Shown here piece after piece: positions 34,201 through 46,200 of a stretch of DNA of 64,000 bases. This DNA is from Monodelphis domestica (Eukaryota; Chordata; Mammalia; Didelphimorphia; Didelphidae): contig NC_077228.1 of assembly GCF_027887165.1 (NCBI RefSeq), forward strand, positions 180,053,697-180,117,696. Reading direction: 5' to 3'. A program made the position numbers and the translations under genes. Position 1 is the first letter of the stretch; the number at the start of each line of letters is the position of its first letter. Under the pieces are notes generated by a model. The model was not told the DNA's origin. It was given only the letters and a program-made list of their open reading frames with translations, and made no database searches.

Positions 34201-37200
34201 ACACATGTAAAACCCAGTGGAATTGTGCATTGGCTACCGGAGGGGCATGGGGGAGGAGAGGGGAAGAACATGAATCCTATAACCATGGAAAAATACCCAA
34301 AATTAATTAATTAAATAAAAATTTCCAAATTGGAAAATAAAAAAAAAATTAAAAAACACAAAGTATGTTACCTTTCTATGTCGACTTTCCTAAGAAGTCT
34401 TCTTAGATCCACTCGTCCTTTGCTGGGAGTGCTGATAAAATAAAGTCTTAGTGGTTAGGTATAGTAAATTGTATTCTATTTTCTAAATAAAATAATTTTT
34501 TTCCTCCACTTTTGATAGAATAACATTTTTGAAAGTGTGGTGCCTTTCATCACATTAAAAAGTAATGGTTTGCTGGGAAAACTAGAAAGTAATCTTGAAG
34601 AAATTAGGCTTAGACCAACACCTTATACCATAATGTCATAATACATAATACATTCTAAATGGATATATGACCTTAATATTAAAGATCAGACTATTAAAAA
34701 AAAGGAGAAGAAACTAAACATATCATAACTTATGGGTAAGAGATCATTCTTAACCAAACAAGAGATAGAGGCAATTACAAAAGATAAAATAGATAACTTT
34801 GATCACTTGAAACTCAAAAGCCTATGCACAGACAATATTAACATATCCAGAGTAGGAATAGAAATGGTCAAATGGGGGAAATCTTTGGATCCAATTTCTC
34901 TGATAAGGGTTTGGTATCCTAGATATATAAACAATTAATAAACATATCTAATAGTCACTCCCCAATAGATAAATGTTTAAAGGATATGAACAAACAGTTC
35001 TGAAAAGAACTGCAAAATATTCACAACTACATGAAAAGAATGTTCCAAATCACTAATATCAAGAGAAATGCAAATCAAAACAACTCAGAGGTTTTACTGT
35101 ATACTATGCAAATTGGCAAAAATGACTCCAAAATGGCAACAATCAATATAGGAGTTGTGGAAAGATAGGCATACTAATACATAGTTGGTAGAGCCTTGAA
35201 ATAGTATAACCATTTTGGAAAACAATTTGGATATGCAAAAAAAGTGACTAAAATGTCCATATCTTTTGAACCAGAGACTTCATTACTAGGACATATCTCG
35301 AGGAAGCCATTGATAAGAAAAAATAACAGTAAAGAATTGCCTAGGTCCTTACATGATCATATTTGCAATGTGAGCTGATGGAAATTTGGATTGAGGTTTC
35401 AGGGCGATACTCTGAAGATCAGAGACTGTAACCAGTGGCTTTCGTTCCTTCATCGATGACAAGGTCTTCAAATGTAAAAGGAAAAATTACCATCAAATGT
35501 TGAAAGATAATCTTGCTCATTTTAAATGCATCAAAACTAACTTGTTTTTGCAGGTCTATTCTGTATGAGGTGCATCAGTTACCTTTGGTCATTGGTCATT
35601 GGTATCTTTGGTCATTCCAGCAAAATCAATTTAATGCTTGGTGAATAAAACTACATTTTAAGTGAATAGTATGGTAATACATAGTTTTAATGAAGAGATT
35701 CAGTCAACTGAGATTAAGCACTAAATATCTTTCTTTCCCTTAATGCCTTCAATAGATAAAGAAAGCCTGGTTGATTTTTAGTCCAATGACAACTGGCTTG
35801 GGAGAAGAAGCCAAGTTCATGGGTGGACGTGTGTGTTAGGGGATTTTTGGGGAGTGAGAGTGTATGTGGTCACCCACTGCTCCTTTACCTTATTCCTATT
35901 GTTAGAATTCTGTGTCTTCTTTAACTTCACATTGAGCAGGTCTTTAACAGTTATCTGCATGGGCACATCTTGTTTTAATGGTGCAGCCTGAAAAGACAAG
36001 GAGAGGTCTGATTTATCAAACCTAAGTGGAAACCAAATGTAGCTAGGTTTTGAGGGTGGTGTTAATTTTCAATAGCAAGATGGAAGGAAGCAAGAGTGTG
36101 GGAAATAATTTGACCTCTACCCTATTTTAATGGACCACTTGCCCATCCTAGATCAATGGTTTTGTCAGTATTATCCAGTTTAATGTGATTCCTTAGGGGT
36201 AGTGATTATTTCCTAGATACTTCTTTTAAGGATAATCAACTAATCTTAAAGCATAACATAAGTAGGAATAATTAGATATTGAATAGGTTGAATAGTGGAG
36301 TAGGTTCTTTCCTCTCATGTGAAACTTCTTAACCTTTCAACATGACTTACAAGACTAGAGAAGAAGCTCTCAGCCTAGGCCTGAATACTTAGTAGATAGA
36401 GATGTCACAAGTTTCAGGGAAAAGCCCTGAGATATAAGAGCCCCTCCACCTTGTGTCACTTCTTCCTTATGACCCTTACCAGTGTAAAAGGGAATTCTTT
36501 GTTCTCTCTGAGTTTATACTTATGAAAGGGAATCCTTTATTCCCTTTACCTATTTTGAGTTAACACTAACTTAAGTACCTCTACTTAGGAAGACAGGATT
36601 AACTCTCCTTTGTCTACTTTTGAATTTAATCAACAAAAGATTGAACACCTTACTTAGTACTAGGTTAGAAGCTAGGAACATACTTAGAAGTCACTACATA
36701 GAGAGCTACACCCTTTTAACTCAGTCTCAAACTTGTAAATCCTATGATCAGAGTTTGCACCCTCAGAAACTAAATCATCTAGTAATCTGTGAACCCTTTT
36801 GATGAGTATTCACCCCTCCAGAAGGTAAGAACCACAAACAGTGCCCCCTGGGCAGTTCTAGGCAACTTGTAAACTGTAATTGGCCCCTGTGAAGAGGTGC
36901 AGGGACAAGAAATCACCATAAAAATCCATGAATCCTGTGACTTGAGTCAGTCTTGTGGAGATAGTCTCTTGAATGGAGAGAGTCTTCAAGGGAGTTTAGC
37001 TGGAGACTGTGGCTTAGATTGTGGGCTTGGAGCTTGGCTTCAACTTGGACTCTGACTTCTGGACTACTTCATGGGGTGAGTGAAAAGCTGACTCCTTTTC
37101 TAGTTTCTGGAAAGACTAGCTTCCATCTTGAGGAGGCCCCATGATTATTCACTACCTGTCTTCCTAGTTGAGAGCTAATTAATCTCTGCCTGGATTAAGA

Positions 37201-40200
37201 TAGGATAGATAACTTTTCTATCCCCTTCACATTCCTCTGCTTCATTGTTTCCTTTCTATTTTGTAAATAAATTTCATAAATTCCATAATTTCATAAATCA
37301 TAAATAATAAATCACATAATTTCATAAAATTATTGTCCAACCATTAATATTCATCTTTACACCAGGCAGGTCTAGAAAAGAGGCTGGACCTAAGAATTAA
37401 CAACCCTTACCTGACCATATCAGCTCAGGGTCTGTTGCCTGGGTGCCCAGGGCCCATTGCTAAAAGTGAGGTTGTGAAAATGGGGTGCAGATGGGCTGAT
37501 GGCCATAAAGGTAGGGAATAAATGAGCTGGCTGCCATGTTCATACCCTAATGTTTTGGGCATACCAAGAGTTTGGAATCTACCAGTAAAGTAACACACTG
37601 CTGCTTGGATTGATCAAGCATAGAAGGATAGTGCTGGGCACTAATGGGGGTAAAAGCTGTACTCTCAAGAAGGTAAAGGTGATTTCAGACCATGAGGAAG
37701 GTCTGGGATCCTATTTGTTGGAAGGGGCCAGATTCTTCTAATAAATATTTATTGGCTCAGAACTCTGCATCAGTTGTTTTATTGAAAGTTGGACAAACTT
37801 CTGGTGTTACTAGATTTCATGTTTATTCTGAAAATTTTTGGAAAAGGATCTGCTGGACCAAGAATAAGAGATTCATCTGACTAAGCGGATAATAATAAGG
37901 AATTTGAAAAGGGATTGACAGGACAGCTAGGTAACCCAGGGGTTAGAGAGTTAGGCCTAGAGATGGGAGGTTCTGGGTTAAAATGTGGCTTCAGATACTT
38001 CCTAGCTCTGTGTTCCTGGACAAGTCACTTAACCCTGGTTGGCTGGCTCTTAACTCTCTTCTGCCTTGGAACTGATACTTTACACTGATTCTAAGATAGA
38101 AAGTAAGGGTTTAGAAAAGAAAAGGTTCTGATCCGACTCAAAGACTCCAATGGTAGCCACAATGTACAGGAAATTTTCTCAGAAGAAAAAGAGCTAGAGA
38201 CTAGTGGCATCATTCTGATCATTCTAGTTTTTGCTTCAATTATCCAGAAAACTGCCGATATTGTTTCTATAGGGTGCTATGTCACAACAATGACAGGCAA
38301 GAAGATTTACATCTGAGGCAAATAGTCAGATGTTCCACCTTCGTCATAGAGACTTCTGAAGCCACAGTAAACCAAGTACATTTGCAATTAGAAGACATTA
38401 GATTGAATAGGAATCATTGATCAGTAATAAGAAAGAAAGAGAGACTTCCAGGTAAACATGGCGTCAGTCTAGATACAGGACTCTTCCTCTCCTCACCACC
38501 TACTGTTATAGACTACCTCAAAAAGCCAAAAAAACTCAAATTCATATGAATGAAGGGACTCTACAGTAGGGCGCAACATTGAAGGTACATGGGATTTGGG
38601 CATTTCCACACCATAAGGGGGTGAAAAAGCTCCCACCAAAATGTGAGCTGATCCACCTTCCCCCACCCACCTAGGGAGTGTCAGAGTCAGTGTGCACTAG
38701 AATCAGTGAGCGAGTGACGGGCACCTCTAGAGAGAGTGAGGAGCAACTCTAGGTCCTTGGCAGCTGACTAAGACCACCAAAGACCTACCCCTGAGAGCAG
38801 CTAAACCTGAAACCCCAGCAGACTGAAGAGTGCAACCCATGCAGGGAGATAGCACAGAGAAGGTAAGCAAATAGCAGAAGCTGCAGAGACTGGAGAGCTG
38901 GCCTCAGGCAAAATCCTTGCTCCTTAGCTCCATACTCAGAAAGCCTGCCCTCCTCACTCAGATCTCGAACTGGAATGGGGAGGAAAAACAACCATAGTGA
39001 CAGCAAACAGTGCCCAGGAACAACTTCCCAACACCAAGAAAAACAAGAAGAAGGCATTGACCCTGGATAATTTTTACGGAGGAAAAATCCAGATTACAGA
39101 GGAACTAGCAGAAGAAGAAATCCAAATAAATGCACCAAAACCTTCCAAAAAAAAAAAGTAAATTGGCCACAAGTTCTTGAAGAATTTAAGTTGGAGCTTA
39201 CCAAAAAGATGGAAGCCTTCTGGCAAGAAAAATGGGAAATAGTTAAAAAAGAAAATAACAGTTTAAAGGACAAGAACTTCCCATTGGAGAAACAGCTGGA
39301 AGCCACAAAAAAGCAGGATAGACCAAACTGAAAAGGAAAATAAAAAGATTGAAGCAGAAAATCAAAAGATTTTAGCAGAAAATCAAAATATTATAGCAGA
39401 AAACCAGGCCTTAAAGACCAGAATTGGGCAATTGGAAACCAATGATCTTGCAAAACAGCAAGAATTAATAAAGCATAGTCAAAAGACTGACAAAATAGAA
39501 GAAAACATAAAATATCTCACTGACAAGATAACAGGATAACATTGTACTAGAAACACTAGCAGTAGCAATTAGAGAAGAAAAAGAAATTGAAGGTATTAAA
39601 ATTGGCAATGACCATCCTACCCAAACTTATTTACTTATTTAGTGCCATACCCATTGAACTACCACAAAACTTTTTCACTGAATTAGAAAAAACCATAACA
39701 AAGTTCATTTGGAAGAACAAAAGATCAAGGATATCCAGGGAAATAATGAAAAAAAAAAGCGAAGGAACAGGGCCTTGCAATACCAGATCTCAAACTATAC
39801 TATAAAGCAGTGGTCATCAAAACAATATGATACTGGTTAAGAGATAGAAAGGAGGATCAGTGGAATAAACTTGGGGTAAGTGACCTCAGCAAGACAGTCT
39901 ATGATAAACCCAAAGATACCAGCTTTTGGGACAAAAATCCACTATTTGATAAAAAAAAAAAACTTTTGGGAAAATTGGAAGGCAGTATGGGAGAAATTGG
40001 GGTTGGATCAACATCTCACACCCTACACCAAGATAAACTCAGAATGGGTGAATGACTTGAATATAAAGAAGGAAACTATAAGTAAATTAGGTGAACACAG
40101 ACTAGTATATGTCAGATCTTTGGGAAAAGAAAGATTTTAAGACCAAGCAAGAATTAGAAAAGGTCACAAAATGTAAAAGAAATAATTTTGATTACATTAA

Positions 40201-43200
40201 ATTAAAAAGATTTTGTTTAGACAAAACCAATGTAACCAAAATTAGAAGGGAAGCAACAAATTGGGAAACAATCTTCATAACAAAAACCTCTGACAAAGAT
40301 CTAATTACTCAAATTTATAAAGAGCTAAATCAATTGCACAAAAAAAGGAAGCCATTCTCCAATTGATAAATGGGCAAGGGACATGAATAGGTAATTTTCA
40401 GTTAAAGAAATCAAAACTATTAATAAGCCCATGAAAAAAGTTCTAAATCTCTTATAATCAGAGAGATGCAAATCAAAACAACTCTGAGGTATCACCTCAC
40501 ACCTAGCAGATTGGCTAACATGACAGCAAAGGAAAGTAATGAAAGCTGGAGGGGATGTGGCAAAGTCAGGACATTAATTCATTGCTGGTGGAGTTGTGAA
40601 TTGATCCAACCATTCTGGAGGGCAATTTGGAACTATGCCCAAAGGGCACTAAAAGACTGATAACACTGCTGGGTTTGTACCCCAAAGAGATAATAAGGAA
40701 AAAGACATGCAGAAGAATATTCATAGATGTGCTCTTTGTGGTGGTAAAAATTGGAAAATGAGGGGGTGCCCTTCAACTGGGGAATGGCTGAACAAATTGT
40801 GGTATATATTGGTGATGGAATAAAGTCGTGTAATTCCATGTGAACTGGAACGACCTCCAGGAATTGATGCAGAGTAAGAGGAGCAGAACCAGGAGAACAT
40901 TATACACAGAGACTGATACTATTGTAGTGGCGTATAATATAATATATTGAACTTCTCCATTAGTGGCAACGCAGTGATCCTGAACAACTTGGAGGGTTCT
41001 ATGAGAAAGAACACTACCCACATTCTGAGGAAAAACACTGGGAGTAGTAACACCAAAGAAAAACAACTGCTTGATTACATGGGCCCAGGGGGATATGATT
41101 GGGGATATAGACTCTAAACGATCATCCTAGTGCAAACATCAACAACATGGAAATAAGTTCTGATCAGGACACATGTAATACCCAGTGGAATTGCGCATTG
41201 GCTATAGGAAGGGTAGGTGGAGGGGAAGGATGGAAAGAATATGATCCTTGTAACCAAAGAATAATGTTCTAAATTGATGAAATAAAATAAACTTAAAACA
41301 AATGAAAGAAAGAGACACAGAAAGAAAGACGGATGAGAGGGATGGGGTCTGTGGGAAAAAGAGAGATAGAGACAGATACAAAGAGGGAGAGGAGAGAGAG
41401 ACAAAGATAAAGAAGCAGAGAGAGTGAGGGAAAGAGAAAGACAAAGAGAAAGGAGAAACAAACAGAAATAGAGGAGAGAAAAAAGACAAAGAAGAAAGAG
41501 ATGGAGAAAATCAAGGAACTTCTATTTCAATCCAATAATACAGGCAAATAATTAGAAAATAAAGAATGTAAAGAAGTACCATGGAACAAAAACCAGGAAA
41601 AAAATAGTTTCTGACTGTATTTTGTTGGATCTCTCCACAATGTATTTTCTTATATAAGAAACTGAAAAACCCCAAATGGATTATGTTGTATTTCAGAAGG
41701 ATTTTAAACTCAGATTGCATTTTCCTAAAGAATTGAAACCATAAATGATGCCTTGATTCCAAAGCTATTGATCCAAAGTCTATTAACCTGGATAATATGC
41801 TGGATGATAAAGGTGGTAGAATTAGCTCAAGATCATTGGGGTCAGGACTGGACAAAACTTTGAAAGAGTATTTCTAATCAAAAGATCATAGATGTAGAGC
41901 TTCAAGGGGCCTTAGAGACCATCTAATCTAACTTCTTTTTTAAAATAAGAAATCTGAGGCCCAGAGAAGTTAAATGACTTGCCCAAGATTATACCTGTAA
42001 TAATCATCAGAGATGAGATTTTAACCCAGGCCCTTGGACTACTGACTGTTCTTTCCACTGTTCGAGTACTGTTCTAGACTGTGTGGGGATACAAAAATCA
42101 TTAGAATACAATCCCTGACCTTATGGAACTTACATTCTAGCAGGTCAGAATACCTTAATTTCTAGAGCTCCTTAAAAAGGATTTTCTCACAATTCCTTCC
42201 TCTCTGTAGAGAGGTGGGCCTACAGAGGTGGAATGTGTTATATACTGCCAAAAATAATGAAGAGCAAAGTGAATGTCTTGTTATGATAGAGGATTTCATT
42301 GCAGTAAAGAATATATTGAGGGATAATGATTTTTTAAAAACACAAAGTATCAATAAAACATTAAAATATTTATAGACTTCTCACCTATATTATCACATTT
42401 GAGTATTTTAGCCCTGAAAGATAACTAAAGCAGCTGTTGTCATTTGACAAATGAAGAAAGTGAGGCACAAAATAGCTAAGTTATTTGGTTTATTTTATTT
42501 TATTTTTAACCCTTACCTTCCATCTCGGAATCAATACTGTGTGTTGGTTCTAAGGCAGAAGAGCAGTAAGGGTGAGGCAATGGAGTTTAAGTGACTTGCC
42601 CAGGGTCACACAGCTAGGAAATGTCTGAGGTCAGATTTGAATCAAGAATCTCCAATCTCTTGGCCTGGCTTTCCATCCACTGAGCCACCTAGCTAGCCCT
42701 AAGTTATTTGTTTTGGATCACAAGTGAGAGAACTAGAACTAAAACTCATTTCTAGCCATGGAAATCCTATTTCCAATATAGTTGTTATTATACTATACCA
42801 TACTACCTTTGCACATTCTATTTAGCTGACCAGTTACATCACTTCAGTGAATAGCTTGATAACATTTCTCCCTTAATAACTAGATCTTTATTCTCATTCT
42901 GCCATTACCTAGCAAAAGTATGATTTTAATTTGGGTCTTATATAGGTTTATCTTCTAGGAAGAGAAGGTAGGGATCAACTGACAGAATTATTCCAATAAA
43001 CTGCAGTTCTTTTTCTTTAGGTAGGCAAATAAATCGGCCTTTTGGTTTATAAATGCATGAAACATGTGGACCAAACCATTAGGACGCAATCACCTCTAAA
43101 AGGATTCTGAAAAAAAATCAAGTTTGCTGAATTCAAAAAGCCAGAGAACCTTGAGCCAGGAGTAAGCTCCCAGAAGAGGTGCTCTCCTTTGTGAACTATC

Positions 43201-46200
43201 TTGAAACACCCAATATGTATTACATCAGACCCCCTTGTTGGAAAAAAACAAAATCACTGACATTGCCTCTTACCTGAAGAGTTTTAGTGCGATCAACTTT
43301 TTTGAGCAACAAAGGTACTGAGCGTGGTGGAAGAGGCAGAGGTGGTGGAGGTGGTGGAGGTGGTGGAGGTGGAGGAAGGGGAATAGAAGGAGGAAGAGGA
43401 AGAGGGAGAACTGAAGGCTGCTGTTTCACTGGCAGGATTATGGGTACTGATTCTTGAATAGTGGTTTGAGTTTGGGCAAGATCCTCTGGAAGTTGAGCCC
43501 CCAAGTGACATGTTTTGTGCCCGTCCCGGCACACGGAACACTCTGAGGCAGGGGTCTGAGAGGTCTGAAAGAAAATATGATCAAAGTTAATAATAATAAC
43601 AGAACTTACATAATAGCACTTATGATGTGTAAAGCACTGTGCTAAGTGCTTTATAAAAAGATTACTTCATTTGATTTAGTGTATGAATTTAGGCAGAAGG
43701 GCCTAGGTCATAAGTTTGAGGCTTTAATTAACATTTCAAGAATGGCTGCTAGCAGACGTGGTTTATTTTTATTAATTATGGATTTAGTACTGAGATATTT
43801 AAATGCCCAAATGAAGCTAATAGTTAACTATATCTAATAAAATTTTAGCCAGGGTGGAGAAGAGACAAAGGACTACAGGGCAGAGCCAAGGGATGATTTA
43901 AAAGAGATGGCATGTGGGGGGCAGCTGGGTGGCTCAGTCGATTGAGAGCCAGGGCTGAAGACAGGAGGTCTTGGGTTCAAATCTGACCTCAGACACTTTC
44001 TAGTTGTGTGACCCTGGGCAAGTCACTTAACTCCCATTGCCCAGTCCTTACCACTCTTCTACTTTGGAACCAATACTTAGCATTGATTCCAAAACAGAAG
44101 GTAAGGGTTAAAAAAAAAACAAAACAGTTGTCATGTGGCCCTTTGTCAGAGAATCAGAAAATGTTAAAGTATTTTAAAGATATGTTATTTCCAGATCTAG
44201 TTATAAATTCTGGGATCTGAGGGAGGCTTCCCTCAGGTCAATGAGCACAAATTATTTGTTTATGAGATCAACTCTTAGACTAGGATTGTTTCTGACTAGG
44301 GCCGGAGACCCATAAGTGTCTCTATACCTCAACCACCCTTCAGATTTCCCTCCTTCTCCTACAATTTTTTGTTTTGTTCGAAATCCTTACCTTCTGTTTT
44401 AATATCAATTCTAAGACAGAAGAGAAGCAAAGGGTAAGCAATTTGAATTAAGTGACTTGCCCAGGGGCACACATCACAGCTAGGAAGTGTTTGTGGCCAG
44501 AATTGAATACAGATCTTCCCAACTCCAGGCCTGGCACTCTATTCACTGTGCTACCTAGCTGTCCCTTTGCAATTTATTTATGCATGTAATCAAGTTGATT
44601 TTTTATAAATTTGAAATCAGTTCCATATATGTAATATTTATTTTCTTAAATATAAAATAATAATAATATACATAATAATGGTATGGGTACTATGTGCTTT
44701 GTAAACTCAAACTACTATAGAAATATGAGCTTTTTGTTTACTCCCCAGCCCCTTATACCTTGCTCTGATGCTCAATAAATGTCAAGTGAGTGGGGAAAAA
44801 AAATGAAATGAAAATCAAAGGCACTTTGGAAGGAAAAAAAAACACAAAAGAACATTTTTAAGAGTGTGTGAAGATAGGTGGTTCCACATATGTGGAAAAT
44901 ATCCATAGCAACACTTTTTGTGGGATAGAACTGTAAGGAGAGTTGGCATTCATCAACTTGGGGATAGCTGAGCAAATTATAGAATATGAATGGAATGGAA
45001 CATTATAAAGATTGCTGAATAGAAATAATTCAGAAAAAATGGGGAAGTTGTATGAGCAAGTACAAAGCAAAATGAGAAAAACAAGGAGAATAATGTAAAG
45101 GTAAGGGAAAATAAATTCAAAAGGCTTCAGAACTCTTATCAGTTCAGTGACTGATGATGGAGCATACTGCTTGACACACAGCAGGCACTTACTAAATGCT
45201 TGTGGCTATTGACTGATTGAGGTGAGTCATGCCTTTCCTTCTCAGCAGGAGAGCTTAGTCTCACCTGCTTGGAGATCTATTAGGTATGAACCTGACTGTC
45301 CAACTGCTTCACTAAGTCACTCACTGTCCAGCCATTAAGCACATTAAGCACACTGTTAACAGGTTATATTTACAACTGAGAAATTCTAGAATTCTAGAAA
45401 TTGATTTGTAAGACTATGGCCAGATTCCAGAGGACCAAAGATGAAGGATGCAACATGCTTCCCAACAGAGAAGGGATGGGCTAACTATATAGGAAACACA
45501 TTTTGGGGTATGGCCAATATGGGAATTTGTTTTGTGTGATTATGCATATTGATTACAAGGGTTCTATTTCTATTTTGCTTTTTTTCCGATGTGGGGAGGG
45601 AAGGAAAAAAATGAACATTTTATAAATTTTAAAGAGGAAAGGAATTGAACTGTTACTTATTCTGAATATAGTATCTTCTGTCTGTGTAGCTATGTTTTGA
45701 TATTTTCCATTACCTGACTAAAATCTAAAGGGGACAATAGCTCGAATTCTGTAAACAAAAAGCAGAAATTGTGTTTTAGATATATAACTTGTTACTGACC
45801 TTCAGTGCTTCCTGGAGCTTGTAGAATTCATTTTCCAGCTTATAAACCTGCTGTCTGAGCAGGCCAAGTTCCCGGAAGTAGATACGGGATGGAAACAGGC
45901 GATCTTTCCAAATCTCTAAATTCTAAAGCTCAGAAAGAAACAAGACTGAATCCCAGAGGCATGAAGCCCAAAGTGAATGAAACAAGACAAAAACCTGGCA
46001 CACGAACCATTATCTTACAATCAAACGCCTAAAAAATTTTCACATTTCATGTTGTGATCTCCTATGATTAAGATTTCAGAGGGTCATTTATCTGAATACA
46101 CACATATAGGGAAAACTTGAAATGAATCTAGTCAAAACCATACCTGTGTAATACTGCTCTGGCAACAGTAATAGAAAGACCACACCTTCTTTGCCAAGAA

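Larger units (their letters stand above)
26698..34350 (+). mobile_element. L1 retrotransposon, near full length, with a solo LTR and another insert inside
   Basis: The L1 runs from its 5' leader to a poly(A) tail, on the strand opposite to PRR11. ORF1 remnants are at about 27531-28304 (coiled coil and C-terminal domain). ORF2 remnants run from the endonuclease ([17 protein letters not shown], near 29900) through the reverse transcriptase FADD box at 31940-31951 to the C-terminus near 33616. Many frame breaks make it inactive. A solo LTR lies at 28717-29602 and an unassigned insert at 32042-32342. Flanks AAAAAGCACAGA (26684 on) and AAAAAACACAAA (34351 on) are a likely degraded target duplication. 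It fills almost all of PRR11 intron 8. Confidence 0.9.

Noticed and set aside
41114-41514. Minus-strand frames rich in Ser, Leu and Phe
   Set aside because: They read the purine tract and the L1 3' UTR; not protein genes.
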